A stretch of DNA of 64,000 nucleotides from Enterobacteriaceae bacterium UBA7338 (GTDB lineage: Bacteria; Pseudomonadota; Gammaproteobacteria; Enterobacterales; Enterobacteriaceae), in contig DKPJ01000017.1 of assembly GCA_002480085.1 (NCBI GenBank), forward strand, positions 186,001 to 250,000, written 5' to 3'. Positions within the stretch are counted from its first letter, which is position 1. The number at the start of each line of letters is the position of its first letter. Shown here piece after piece: positions 52,060 through 60,924 of the stretch. The notes below the pieces were generated by a model. It did no database searches. It had not been told where the DNA came from and saw only the letters and a list, made by a program, of their open reading frames with translations. The translations under genes were made by a program, and so were the position numbers.

Positions 52060-53251
52060 ACTCCTCCAGCATCTGCTCTCCGCTATAGGCCTGACGGCTG
52101 CGCGCCCGGAACGCCTCCAGCGAGGTGCCAAACACCGCCTCGGCAATCTCCGCTTTTGGCCGCTGAACCAGCTCCAGCACCCTCTCCTCATCGAAGGTCA
52201 TGCCGCCGGATTTGCGCAGCACCTCGTGCGCCGCGTCGCTATGGGTGGCGATCACCGGCACGCCAATCGACAGCGCCTCGCACAGGATCAGCGGGTAGTT
52301 ATCGACCCGGGAGCTAAATACCAGGGCATCCATCTGGTTCAGCTCGCTCATCAGCTGGCGCTTGTCAGTTAAAAAGCCATGGTTAATGACGTTCCCCCCG
52401 TCAAAGGGTGAGAACTTGCCAAAGGTGTGCAGCTCAATGCCCTTGCCCAGGGCCATCATCTTCTGCACCAGTTTTTGATTGGTTTTGCCGTCGTAACGCA
52501 GGTCGTGGGCGACGATAGCTATTTTCGGCGCGCCCTGGCCGCTGGCAACCGGCGGCAGCTCGGCAAGGATTGCCTCGGTAGCGACGTCGATGCCGTTATT
52601 GATGATCTTGCAGCGGCCCTGGCCATAGATGCTGTTAAAGGCGTCGGCCACGTGCTGGCTGGGGGAGATAAAGTGGCACCCGAGGGCGATCATCTCGCTA
52701 AACAGGCGGCGCTTGCCCGCCACCAGGCTGTGGGCGCGATCCACCTTCACGGGAGGATAGTTATCCAGCGTCGGGCAGGTCTGGCAGTGGGCCTTCCACC
52801 CCTCGCAGCCGTCGGTAAAGGCGCAGCGCCCGGTGACGCTCCAGTGATCGTGCAGGGTCCAGACCAGGGTCACGTCGCGTCGGCTGGCGGTGACCCGCTG
52901 GCAAAACGCCACTACCTTGTCCAGCTTCAGCCAGTAGCTGTGCATAACGTGAAAGTGCAGTACCACCGGTCCCTGGGAGCGGATCACCTCGAGATAGAGG
53001 TCGTTAAGATCGCCAAATATATCGCGATTGAAGAGGCGGAACAGCGCCAGGTTGGCAATCGAGGTCAGGCGCGGCGTGTGCTTGATCACCTCTGGATAGC
53101 TGTCGTGGCTGACGCTCTTTCTGCCGCCCTTGCCGTAGCCGTAGACGAAGCGCGAGCGCATCCCCTGCTGCAGTGCCCGCTGGTGCAGATCGAGGGCCAC
53201 GCCAGCCGCGCCCCCTTCGGCCAGGCGGACGTTGAACTGTAAAATATTCAT
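52034..53251 (-). CDS. wcaC: WcaC colanic acid glycosyltransferase (GT4)
   Basis: 405 aa GT-B enzyme. NILQFNVRLAEGGAAGVALDLHQRAL at the start, a cysteine-rich HDHWSVTGRCAFTDGCEGW..CQTCPTLDNYP segment (typical of this subgroup) and VFSSRVDNYPLILCEALSIGVPVIATHSDAA in the donor domain. It is proposed to add galactose. It overlaps wcaB by 4 nt and wcaD by 26 nt. Confidence 0.94.
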   Translation of the reverse strand: MNILQFNVRLAEGGAAGVALDLHQRALQQGMRSRFVYGYGKGGRKSVSHDSYPEVIKHTPRLTSIANLALFRLFNRDIFGDLNDLYLEVIRSQGPVVLHFHVMHSYWLKLDKVVAFCQRVTASRRDVTLVWTLHDHWSVTGRCAFTDGCEGWKAHCQTCPTLDNYPPVKVDRAHSLVAGKRRLFSEMIALGCHFISPSQHVADAFNSIYGQGRCKIINNGIDVATEAILAELPPVASGQGAPKIAIVAHDLRYDGKTNQKLVQKMMALGKGIELHTFGKFSPFDGGNVINHGFLTDKRQLMSELNQMDALVFSSRVDNYPLILCEALSIGVPVIATHSDAAHEVLRKSGGMTFDEERVLELVQRPKAEIAEAVFGTSLEAFRARSRQAYSGEQMLEEYVAFYQSL

Positions 53252-53739
53252 CTGATCACCTTCACCCGCGCTTTCTCACCGACCACCAGCGCATTGTCCG
53301 GCACGCTGTCCAGCACCACGCTGCCCGCGCCGATAGTGACGCCGTTGCCGATGGTGATATCGCCAATGATGACCACATTCGCCCCCAGCTCCACGCCGTT
53401 ACCAATCACCGGGCAGGCGAGGCTGTCGTCGCCCCGGTTGCCAATGGTGACACCGTGGCGAATGGTGAAGTCATCCCCCGCCACGACGTTTTTGTTGATC
53501 ACGACGGCATAGCCGTGATGGATGGTAAAACGCCGTCCGATGGTGGCTGCGGCCTGGATCTCATAGCCAAACAGGCACTCGGTAATAAAGCGGTAGAGCA
53601 GCAGCACCGGCGCCGCCCACAGGTTGTTAATGACGCTTTTTTTGCGCCACACCGAGCAAAAATGAGCGATACGGTAGGCCAGCACCATGCAGCAGGGGCG
53701 CAGGCTCCAGTGGTTAGCGCGAAAATCTTCGAGACGCAT
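53248..53739 (-). CDS. wcaB: WcaB colanic acid O-acetyltransferase
   Basis: 163 aa, serine-acetyltransferase-like. Hexapeptide repeats fill residues about 70-160 (TIHHGYAVVINKNVVAGDDFTIRHGVTIGNRG, IGNGVTIGAGSVVLDSVPDNALVVGEKAR). It is thought to acetylate the colanic acid unit. It overlaps wcaA by 1 nt and wcaC by 4 nt. Confidence 0.94.
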   Translation of the reverse strand: MRLEDFRANHWSLRPCCMVLAYRIAHFCSVWRKKSVINNLWAAPVLLLYRFITECLFGYEIQAAATIGRRFTIHHGYAVVINKNVVAGDDFTIRHGVTIGNRGDDSLACPVIGNGVELGANVVIIGDITIGNGVTIGAGSVVLDSVPDNALVVGEKARVKVIR

Positions 53740-54584
53740 TATTTACTCCGCAGCCCGTAGGCAAGACGCTTGCCGTTGCGCAGAGAGAACAGGGTCAGCA
53801 GCGTGCGCAGGGTCATCCGCTTGTTGCGGATCTGGTAGAGCGTAAAGAGCTGGTACTTCTTGCTGGCGCGATCGAACTTATCTTTATGCTTGCGGTAGAA
53901 GTGGAAGTAGCCGGAGAACTTCTTCGGCGAGGTGGTGATCTGCATCTCCCCATGGTTAACGTGCAGGATCTGCGTCGCCTCCTCCACCTTCCACGGCTCG
54001 CCATACTCCACCACCATCCGCAGGAAGATGTCGTAGTCCTGGGCCGCCTTCAGCTCGACGTCGAACAGGCAGGCTTTGAAGCGCGAGGCCAGGGTAAAGA
54101 CCTGGTTGCCAATGATGTTGCGCTTGTAGAACAGCGTCCGCGAATAGGGAGATTTCGGATAGAGCGGCAGGCTGGCGGGCTGGGCATAGACCTCCCCCTC
54201 GCAGACGTAGTCGTTGGCGTAGAGGAACGCGTGGGTTACCAGCTGGTGCTTATGCGCAAGGAAGACCGACAGGCGGTCCGGCGTCCACTCGTCGTCGTCG
54301 TCGATCCCGGTGATGTAGTGCCCCCGCGCCTGCAAAATGGCCTGGTTGCGCACCGCGCAGGCGCCGGAGTTGAACGGGTTGCGGACGTAGGTCACACGCG
54401 GATCGTTAAGGTCCGCAACGTACTGCTCAAGCTGCTCGTAGTTCGCCGAGCAGTCGTCAACGACGATCATCTCCCAGTGCGGATAGTCCTGGCGTAAAAC
54501 TGATTTGATAGCGCGGATCGCCAGCTGCTGACGGTTCCATGTCGGCATATAAATAGAGATGGTTGGGTAATTGGCTGTTGTCAT
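53739..54584 (-). CDS. wcaA: WcaA colanic acid glycosyltransferase (GT2)
   Basis: 281 aa GT-A enzyme. TISIYMPTWNRQQLAIRAIKSVL at the start, IVVDDCSANYEQL and ITGIDDDDEWTPDRLSVFL with the acidic metal-binding motif near residue 95. It is proposed to add glucuronic acid from UDP-GlcA (made by Ugd). It follows wzc by 28 nt. Confidence 0.94.
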   Translation of the reverse strand: MTTANYPTISIYMPTWNRQQLAIRAIKSVLRQDYPHWEMIVVDDCSANYEQLEQYVADLNDPRVTYVRNPFNSGACAVRNQAILQARGHYITGIDDDDEWTPDRLSVFLAHKHQLVTHAFLYANDYVCEGEVYAQPASLPLYPKSPYSRTLFYKRNIIGNQVFTLASRFKACLFDVELKAAQDYDIFLRMVVEYGEPWKVEEATQILHVNHGEMQITTSPKKFSGYFHFYRKHKDKFDRASKKYQLFTLYQIRNKRMTLRTLLTLFSLRNGKRLAYGLRSK

Positions 54585-54612
54585 TTCTTGTTCCCAGGGT
54601 TGCCTGTAGCTC

Positions 54613-56775
54613 TTATTTGGAGTCCGACTTATATTCGTACTCGTAATAGCCGTAGTCCTGATATCCCGTCGCCCGACGGAAGATGGAGTTCAGGATCACG
54701 CCTTTCACCTGAATGCCGTTCTGGTCAAAGCGGCTCAGGCTGGTCTCCACCTCTTTCAGGGTGTTAACCGCATAGCGCGCCACCATCAGGGTGGTACCGG
54801 CATGGCGTCCAACTACCGCCGCATCGGTCACCGCGAGGATCGGCGGCGTATCGATCAGCACCAGGTCGTAGCGGCTGCTGGCCCACGCGAGCAGCTGCGA
54901 GAAACGCTCGCTCATCAGCAGCTCAGAAGGGTTCGGTGGTACCTGGCCACGCGGCACCAGATCGAAATGGGTAATGGCGGTGGGCTTCACGCAGGTGGAG
55001 AAATCCCCCTGCCCTGCCAGGATATCGGAGAGACCGTTGACGTTATCGGTGCCGAGCAGCTCATGGGTGTAGCCCTTGCGCATGTCGCAGTCGATCATCA
55101 GCACGCGCTTGTTGGTCTGGCTGATCACCGCCGCCAGGTTGGCACAGACGAAGGTTTTACCGATCGACGGGCTGACCCCGGTCATCATCAGGACGTTATT
55201 GCTGGCCTGCATCATGGCAAAGTGCAGGCTGGTGCGCAGGCTGCGGATCGCCTCGATTGCCAGATCGGTCGGGTTGCCCACCGCCAGCAGCTGGCTCTGC
55301 TTAAAGCGCTTGCTGCCTTTGCTGGTGGTCACATTGTCCCGCGCCTTCTGCCACTCGGAGAGCGGAATGCTGGCGTAGACGCTGATGCCGTTCTCCTCCA
55401 GCACCTGCGGACTCTCGATCCCGCGGTTAAACAGCGAGCGCAGCAGCACGCCAACGATGGAGAGCATCAGGCCGAGAATAATGCTGCCGAGAATAATCAG
55501 CGCTTTCTTCGGCTTCAGCACGCCGGGCTGATCGATAGCCGGATCGACAATGCGGACGTCCCCTACCGTGCTGGCCTCGGTGATCTTCAGCTCCTGCTGT
55601 TTATTCAGCAGCTGCATATAAACCTGCTGGCCGGACTCTACGTCACGGGTCAGGCGCACAATCTCCTGCTGGGTTTTTGGCATCGCGGAGACGCGCCCGC
55701 TGAGGCGACCCTTCTCCTCCTCCAGCGCCCGCCGTTTCTCCAGCAGCGTGCGGTAGGCCGGGTGCGCTTTGGTATAGAGCTTGGAGATCTCCGCCTCTTT
55801 AAAGGTCAGCTCGTTAAGCTGGGCGTCAATGTTGACCATGGAGTCGAGCACCGCCTTCGCCTCCAGCGGCAGGTCTACCGAATCCTTATCCTGACGGAAG
55901 GCGTTAAGCTTGTTCTCCGCCTCATCGAGATTGGCCCGCACCTCCGGAAGCTGTTTCGCAAGGAAGGCCAGGCTTTTCGCCGCCTCTTCCGACTTACGCT
56001 CAACGTTCTGCGCCAGATAGTTACGGGTGATGCTGTTGAGAATGGCGCGGATCTGGTTGCGATCCTCACCGGTAAAGCTCAGGCTGAGCACGCCGGTATC
56101 CTTACCGTTCTCGGTCACCGACAGGTTGTTTTGCAGATTGTTGATCACGCCCAGCGTCGAGAATTTCGTTACCGTAAACTCGCTGCCTTCCGATGCCTTA
56201 ATCGCGCTAACCTCAAAGGTTACCCCCTCCTTTTGCAGCAGCTTACCCACCTCGCCGCGGGCGCTAAACCCGGCGTCGCTGGTCAGCTGATACTGTTTCG
56301 GTCCCAATACGCTGAGGGTAAAGATCTGCTCATTTGCGCCCTTGGGGAGCGTAAAGGTGGTCACCTTAACGGTTTCGTTCTGGCGACCCTGAAGGCGATC
56401 CCAGCCTGCGCCGAAGATCGGGAAGGTGTTTTTGGTCACGCCGATGTCGAGATCGAGATCGTCAACCGTTTTGCCCAGCACCATTCGCGACTTAATCAGC
56501 TGGATCTCCGCGTCTGAAGCGGGGGGCTTGTTGGAGAGCGCGCTGTTAAGGTTCTGCACCAGCGAACCACCGGCGTCCTGCTCAATCTGCACCAGCGCGT
56601 CGGCGCTGTAGATAGGGGTAGCGAACAGGGTATAGATCGCCGCCGCCAGCGCGAACAGGGCCGTAATCCCCAGCACCCACCAGCGCGCCTCAATAATGGT
56701 TCCCACAAGGCGGCCGATATCGATCTCATCACCGCCCGTCTGTGGGGCAGCAGCATGGTGTAATTTTTCTGTCAT
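54613..56775 (-). CDS. wzc: Wzc colanic acid export tyrosine autokinase
   Basis: 720 aa inner-membrane polysaccharide co-polymerase with BY-kinase. The N-terminal Wzz-like part has TM1 near residues 32-52 and TM2 near 425-445. The cytoplasmic kinase shows Walker A GVSPSIGKT (about 532-540), Walker A' VLMIDCDMR and Walker B VLIDTPP. The C-terminal tyrosine cluster (Y705, Y708, Y710, Y711, Y713, Y715) is intact. The ATG at 56775 (MTEKLHHAAAP) gives the E. coli length; the frame is open 12 codons upstream. It acts with Wzb and Wza. Confidence 0.95.
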   Translation of the reverse strand: MTEKLHHAAAPQTGGDEIDIGRLVGTIIEARWWVLGITALFALAAAIYTLFATPIYSADALVQIEQDAGGSLVQNLNSALSNKPPASDAEIQLIKSRMVLGKTVDDLDLDIGVTKNTFPIFGAGWDRLQGRQNETVKVTTFTLPKGANEQIFTLSVLGPKQYQLTSDAGFSARGEVGKLLQKEGVTFEVSAIKASEGSEFTVTKFSTLGVINNLQNNLSVTENGKDTGVLSLSFTGEDRNQIRAILNSITRNYLAQNVERKSEEAAKSLAFLAKQLPEVRANLDEAENKLNAFRQDKDSVDLPLEAKAVLDSMVNIDAQLNELTFKEAEISKLYTKAHPAYRTLLEKRRALEEEKGRLSGRVSAMPKTQQEIVRLTRDVESGQQVYMQLLNKQQELKITEASTVGDVRIVDPAIDQPGVLKPKKALIILGSIILGLMLSIVGVLLRSLFNRGIESPQVLEENGISVYASIPLSEWQKARDNVTTSKGSKRFKQSQLLAVGNPTDLAIEAIRSLRTSLHFAMMQASNNVLMMTGVSPSIGKTFVCANLAAVISQTNKRVLMIDCDMRKGYTHELLGTDNVNGLSDILAGQGDFSTCVKPTAITHFDLVPRGQVPPNPSELLMSERFSQLLAWASSRYDLVLIDTPPILAVTDAAVVGRHAGTTLMVARYAVNTLKEVETSLSRFDQNGIQVKGVILNSIFRRATGYQDYGYYEYEYKSDSK

Positions 56776-56777
56776 GG

Positions 56778-57221
56778 TTATCCCTGCTGAACGTGCAACG
56801 CCTGCGCCCACTGGCGGGCCGAGCGATCGAGTAAGGTGTAGACGGCCTCAAAGGCCTCGCGGCTTTTGCGGTAGGGATCGGGGATCTCGCGCTCGCCGTC
56901 CCAGTGACCAAACAGCATCACCTTGCCGCGCATCTCCGGTGCGATTTCGCACAGCGCGGCAATATGGCGCTTCTCCATCACCAGGATCAGGTCATACTCC
57001 CGGCACATCCGCCCGGTGATCTGCCGCGCGCTGTGCCCGGCCAGCGACAGCTGGTGATCCTCTGCTACGCTGGTCGCCGTGGCGTCCGCGCCTTTACCCA
57101 CCAGCGCACCCAGCCCGGCAGACTCCACCGTCAGGGTGGGCTGATAGTGTTTCAGCAGCCGCTCCCCCGTCGGAGAGCGGCAGATGTTGCCCACGCATAC
57201 CACTAAAATTTTGTTAAACAT
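56778..57221 (-). CDS. wzb: Wzb low-molecular-weight protein tyrosine phosphatase
   Basis: 147 aa. It dephosphorylates Wzc and is needed for colanic acid assembly. The P-loop C9-VGNIC-R15-S (VCVGNICRSPTGE) holds the nucleophile C9; the general acid Asp is in DPYRKS near 115. I chose the ATG at 57221 (MFNKILVV); the longer open frame runs into wza. It lies 5 nt after wza and 2 nt before wzc. Confidence 0.95.
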   Translation of the reverse strand: MFNKILVVCVGNICRSPTGERLLKHYQPTLTVESAGLGALVGKGADATATSVAEDHQLSLAGHSARQITGRMCREYDLILVMEKRHIAALCEIAPEMRGKVMLFGHWDGEREIPDPYRKSREAFEAVYTLLDRSARQWAQALHVQQG

Positions 57222-57226
57222 GAGCG

Positions 57227-58366
57227 TTACCAGTTGTGAACGTCGCTGGCGGTGTCGGTCATGTAGCGAACGCCACTGATCGTCGGCAGCAACTGGTTGA
57301 TAAGGCGGTTCCAACGGGTAACCGGCGCGGTGGTGACGTAGACCACGTCGTAAGGCTGAAGGCGGAACTCCGTCGCCATCACCAGCGAGGTGGCATCGGA
57401 CATATCGAGCTGGTAAATATTGGCCATCTTGCCGCTGCGGCCGCCCTCGCCCTTCAGCGGACGGATCACAAAGATGCCGCTGGCGTCGGAAGCGGTAAGA
57501 TCCAGCCCTTCGGCCTGGCCCAGCGCTTCGGTCAGGGTCATGCCGCTGAAGTCCATCTTGAGGGTGCTCTGTTTTTTCACTTCGCCCATCACGAACACTT
57601 TCAGATCGTCATTGCGCGGCACGAATAGGATGTCCCCCGGATAGAGCAGGCGGTTCTGGCTCAGGTCGCCGTTCTGCATCAGCGCCTGCAGGGAGATACG
57701 CTGCTCGCGGCCCTCATGGGTAAGGACCACGTTGCGCCAGTCGGCGGTGTCGGTCAGGCCGCCGGCGGCGTTAATCGCATCCAGCACGGTAAGCGGCACG
57801 TTGGTAATGGCCTGCTGGCCTGATTTATTTACCTGCCCGGAGATATAGGCTTTCTGCGAGCGGAAAGCGGCGATATTAACGTCAACCTGCGGGTCGGCGA
57901 TGTACTGCGCTAAGCGGCCGGTAATATCACTGCGGATTTCAGCAAGGGTTTTGCCCACGACGTGGACTTTGCCAATGTAGGGGTAGAACATGGAGCCATC
58001 GGGCTGAACCCAGTTACCGGCATCGCTGGAGCTGCGGTACTGCCCGGCGGGGGTAGTCAGCTCCGGGTGATCCCAGACGGTGACGTTCAGGACGTCACCC
58101 GGGCCAACGCGGTACTGGTAGCTGGAGATCTCCTGGTCCAGCGACATGTTGGGTTGGGCGACGTTGGGTCGGGGTCGAAGCTGTTCTACCAGTCGGGGAG
58201 TCAAAGGATAAACATTCACCATGCGGTCGAGATCGAAATCAGCATCTTGCTGTTTAATCACATCCTTACCCATCGTGGTCATATTGCTTCCGGGGAAAAC
58301 CGTGCAACCACTCATCAAGGCCACAGATACCAATAATGGCATCAATTTCATTTTGGATTTCATCAT
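57227..58366 (-). CDS. wza: Wza outer-membrane polysaccharide export lipoprotein
   Basis: 379 aa, the E. coli length. A lipoprotein signal ends at ALMSG-C21, with C21 as the lipidated residue. The periplasmic domains (Poly_export and SLBB-like, YRVGPGDVLNVTVWDHPEL) form the octameric channel, and a C-terminal amphipathic helix (WNRLINQLLPTISGVRYM) crosses the outer membrane. It is the first gene of the colanic acid operon, after a leader of more than 300 nt and an RcsAB box. Confidence 0.96.
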   Translation of the reverse strand: MMKSKMKLMPLLVSVALMSGCTVFPGSNMTTMGKDVIKQQDADFDLDRMVNVYPLTPRLVEQLRPRPNVAQPNMSLDQEISSYQYRVGPGDVLNVTVWDHPELTTPAGQYRSSSDAGNWVQPDGSMFYPYIGKVHVVGKTLAEIRSDITGRLAQYIADPQVDVNIAAFRSQKAYISGQVNKSGQQAITNVPLTVLDAINAAGGLTDTADWRNVVLTHEGREQRISLQALMQNGDLSQNRLLYPGDILFVPRNDDLKVFVMGEVKKQSTLKMDFSGMTLTEALGQAEGLDLTASDASGIFVIRPLKGEGGRSGKMANIYQLDMSDATSLVMATEFRLQPYDVVYVTTAPVTRWNRLINQLLPTISGVRYMTDTASDVHNW

Positions 58367-58728
58367 TGATTATTTATCACTTTGGCAGAGTAATTATCCT
58401 GTGCAATTTAAATAGCGCTGCTCTCGCCGCACATTTAACAGAATGCATTTAATTACTGTTAAATATAACTGGCATCTGTCTGAAAAAGCGCCCGATCAAA
58501 TGCAGCCGACTGATAGTATGAGCGAAGGTGATTAATACCCCTTATGATCCAGAGACATAACGTTAAACCACAGGCGGACAACGCCGGGCAGGACAATGGC
58601 AAAATAGTTTAGTAAAGTTGCGTTTTAACGCTGAAAGAATTGTTGCAGCTAACGGAATTACAGGCAAGGTTCGGCTTTACCTGATGCCAGTTTTTAAGAA
58701 TAAGATTAAGTCGCTATTTTTAACGTTT
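58367..58728 (-). promoter_or_regulatory. Long wza leader and candidate wza promoter
   Basis: About 330 nt of untranslated leader precede wza, as in E. coli. A candidate -10 TATTCT (58697-58702 on the minus strand) lies about 16 nt downstream of GTTAAA, both just downstream of the RcsAB box. I see no gene here and no JUMPStart/ops: GGCGGTAG is absent on the minus strand. An 8-codon ATG frame in the leader is not supported by anything. Confidence 0.5.
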
Positions 58729-58742
58729 TAGGAATTACTTCA
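58729..58742 (-). promoter_or_regulatory. RcsAB box upstream of wza
   Basis: Minus-strand TGAAGTAATTCCTA agrees with the E. coli wza RcsAB box (TAAAGAAACTCCTA, from memory) at 11 of 14 positions, with the ATTCCTA half of the general consensus perfect. It is about 360 nt upstream of wza. It also abuts a TTGACA facing yegH, so RcsAB might influence both genes. Confidence 0.72.
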
Positions 58743-58744
58743 TA

Positions 58745-58773
58745 TTGACAAAAAAAATAGACACTTTTACATC
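58745..58773 (+). promoter_or_regulatory. Candidate yegH promoter
   Basis: A perfect -35 TTGACA (58745-58750), a 17-bp spacer and a weak -10 TACATC (58768-58773) lie about 70 nt upstream of yegH. The RcsAB box ends 2 nt upstream of the -35. The assignment is by motif and spacing only. Confidence 0.38.
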
Positions 58774-58841
58774 TGCGATATATCCTAATTTACACTCCCG
58801 CAGAGACGGGTAATTATTTTCTGGAGGTTACAAAACGTATT

Positions 58842-60422
58842 ATGGAATGGATTGCCGATCCATCAATCTGGGCCGGGCTGCTGACGCTGGTGGTGCTTGA
58901 GCTGGTGTTAGGTATTGATAACCTGGTCTTTATTGCCATTCTTGCGGAGAAGCTGCCGCCTGGCCAACGCGACCGGGCGCGGGTCACCGGCCTGGTGCTG
59001 GCAATGGTGATGCGCCTGCTGCTGCTGGCCTCGATCTCCTGGCTGGTAACCCTCACCACGCCCCTCTTCTCGCTGCGCGGCTTTAGCTTCAGCGCCCGGG
59101 ATCTGATCATGCTGTTTGGCGGCCTCTTTCTGCTCTTTAAGGCCACGGTTGAACTCAACGAGCGGCTGGAGGGCAAAGACAGCGACAACCCTACCCAGCG
59201 GCGCGGGGCCAGATTCTGGCCGGTAGTGACGCAGATTGTGGTGCTGGACGCGATCTTCTCGCTGGACTCGGTGATCACCGCCGTGGGGATGGTCGATCAT
59301 CTGGCGGTGATGATGGCAGCGGTAGTGATTGCCATTGCGCTGATGCTGCTGGCCAGCAAGGCGCTGACGCGCTTTGTTAACAGCCATCCGACTATCGTTA
59401 TTCTCTGTCTCAGCTTCCTGCTGATGATCGGCTTCAGCCTGATCGCCGACGGCTTCGGCTTCCACATTCCGAAAGGCTACCTGTATGCCGCCATTGGCTT
59501 CTCGGTGATGATCGAAGCTCTTAACCAGCTGGCTATCTTCAACCGCCGCCGCTTTCTCTCCGCTAACCAGACCCTGCGCCAGCGTACCACCGACGCGGTA
59601 ATGCGCCTGCTGAGCAACAGAAAAGAGGATGCCGAGCTGGACGTGGAGACCTCCTCCCTGCTGGCAGACCATGATAATCACCAGATCTTTAATACTCAGG
59701 AGCGGCTGATGATTGAGCGGGTGCTGAACCTTAACCAGCGCACCGTCAGCAGCATCATGACCTCCCGCCATGACATTGAGTATATCGACCTCAGCGCCCC
59801 GGAGGAGGAGATCCGCGCCCTGCTGGATAAAAACCAGCACACCCGCATGGTAGTGACCGGCGGTGATGAGCATGAGGATCTGTTGGGTGTGGTGCATATT
59901 CTCGACCTGCTCCAGCAGTCGCTGCGCGGCGAGCCGCTCAACATCAACGTGCTGATCCGCCAGCCGCTGGTCTTTCCCGAGGGGCTGCCGCTGCTGCAGG
60001 CGCTGGAGCAGTTCCGCAACGCGCGGACGCACTTTGCCTTTGTGGTGGATGAGTTTGGCTCTATCGAAGGGATCGTGACCCTCAGCGACGTGATGGAGAC
60101 CATTGCCGGTAACCTGCCGAACGAGGTAGAGGAGATTGACGCCCGCCACGACATTCAGAAAAACGCTGACGGCAGCTGGACGGCAAACGGCCACATGCCG
60201 CTGGAGGATCTGGTGCAGTATGTGCCCCTGCCGCTGGATGACAAGCGGGAGTATCACACTATCGCCGGACTGCTGATGGAGTATCTACAGCGCATTCCCA
60301 AAGTGGGAGAAGAGGTACAGGTGGGTGACTATCTGCTGAAGACGCTGCAGGTCGAGAGCCACCGGGTACAGAAGGTGCAGATTGTGCCGCTGGAGACAGC
60401 GGACGAGGAGTACGAGGTGTAA
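58842..60422 (+). CDS. yegH: YegH, TerC/CBS/CorC-domain inner-membrane protein
   Basis: 526 aa (E. coli 527). The N-terminal TerC-like domain (to about residue 230) has about seven hydrophobic segments with ELVLGIDNLVFIAI and LDAIFSLDSVITAVGM, the conserved acidic motifs. A pair of CBS domains (about 300-420; VSSIMTSRHDIEYI, FAFVVDEFGSIEGIVTLSDV) and a C-terminal transporter-associated CorC/HlyC domain (about 435-520) follow. A role in metal ion handling is suggested by the TerC and CorC families; the substrate is not known. GGAGG lies 14 nt before the ATG, longer than usual. Confidence 0.93.
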   Translation: MEWIADPSIWAGLLTLVVLELVLGIDNLVFIAILAEKLPPGQRDRARVTGLVLAMVMRLLLLASISWLVTLTTPLFSLRGFSFSARDLIMLFGGLFLLFKATVELNERLEGKDSDNPTQRRGARFWPVVTQIVVLDAIFSLDSVITAVGMVDHLAVMMAAVVIAIALMLLASKALTRFVNSHPTIVILCLSFLLMIGFSLIADGFGFHIPKGYLYAAIGFSVMIEALNQLAIFNRRRFLSANQTLRQRTTDAVMRLLSNRKEDAELDVETSSLLADHDNHQIFNTQERLMIERVLNLNQRTVSSIMTSRHDIEYIDLSAPEEEIRALLDKNQHTRMVVTGGDEHEDLLGVVHILDLLQQSLRGEPLNINVLIRQPLVFPEGLPLLQALEQFRNARTHFAFVVDEFGSIEGIVTLSDVMETIAGNLPNEVEEIDARHDIQKNADGSWTANGHMPLEDLVQYVPLPLDDKREYHTIAGLLMEYLQRIPKVGEEVQVGDYLLKTLQVESHRVQKVQIVPLETADEEYEV

Positions 60423-60443
60423 CGCCGGGCACGGGATGGTTAA

Positions 60444-60899
60444 TGCCCGGTGGCGCTACGCTTACCGGGCCTACAACCCACAAATCGCACCGTACCCTGT
60501 AGGCCGGGCAAACGCAGTACCGCCCGGCGTTGCCGTTTCATCACGGCCATGCCCGGTGGCGCTACGCTTACCGGGCCTACAAACCATAAACCGCACCGTA
60601 CCCTGTAGGCCGGTCATACAGCAGTGCCGCCCGACGTTGCAGTCTCATCACGGCCATGCCCGGTGGCGCTACGCTTACCGGGCCTACAAACCATAAACCG
60701 CACCGTACCCTGTAGGCCGGGCAAACGCAGTACCGCCCGGCGTTGCCGTTTCATCACGGTCATGCCCGGTGGCGCTACGCTTACCGCTCCTACAAACCAC
60801 AAACCGCAGCACCCTGTAGGCCGGGCAAACGCAGTGCCGCCCGGCGTTGCAGTTTCATCACGGCCATGCCCGGTGGCGCTACGCTTACCGGGCCTACAA
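60444..60899. repeat. Tandem REP array (BIME), about 106-bp period
   Basis: Five forward REP units start at 60444, 60550, 60657, 60763 and 60867 (33 nt each, TGCCCGGTGGCGCTACGCTT start), alternating with four inverted units (GTAGGCCGGGCAAACGCAGT start; the first at about 60499-60533). The spacing between forward units is 106, 107, 106 and 104 nt. Linkers are nearly identical (ACCATAAACCGCACCGTACC; GTTTCATCACGGCCA). The array fills the gap between convergent yegH and asmA. The fourth forward unit has a 2-base change in its right arm (CCGCTCC for CCGGGCC) and the second inverted unit is also diverged. Confidence 0.93.
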
Positions 60900-60924
60900 A
60901 CTACAAACCATTACCCGCCTGATA

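Noticed and set aside
54802..56517. 571-codon open frame opposite wzc
   Set aside because: Antisense shadow of Wzc, produced by codon bias; low-complexity composition.
58500..58560. Eight-codon ATG frame in the wza leader (minus strand)
   Set aside because: Too short, no strong ribosome site and no known counterpart; chance occurrence is likely.
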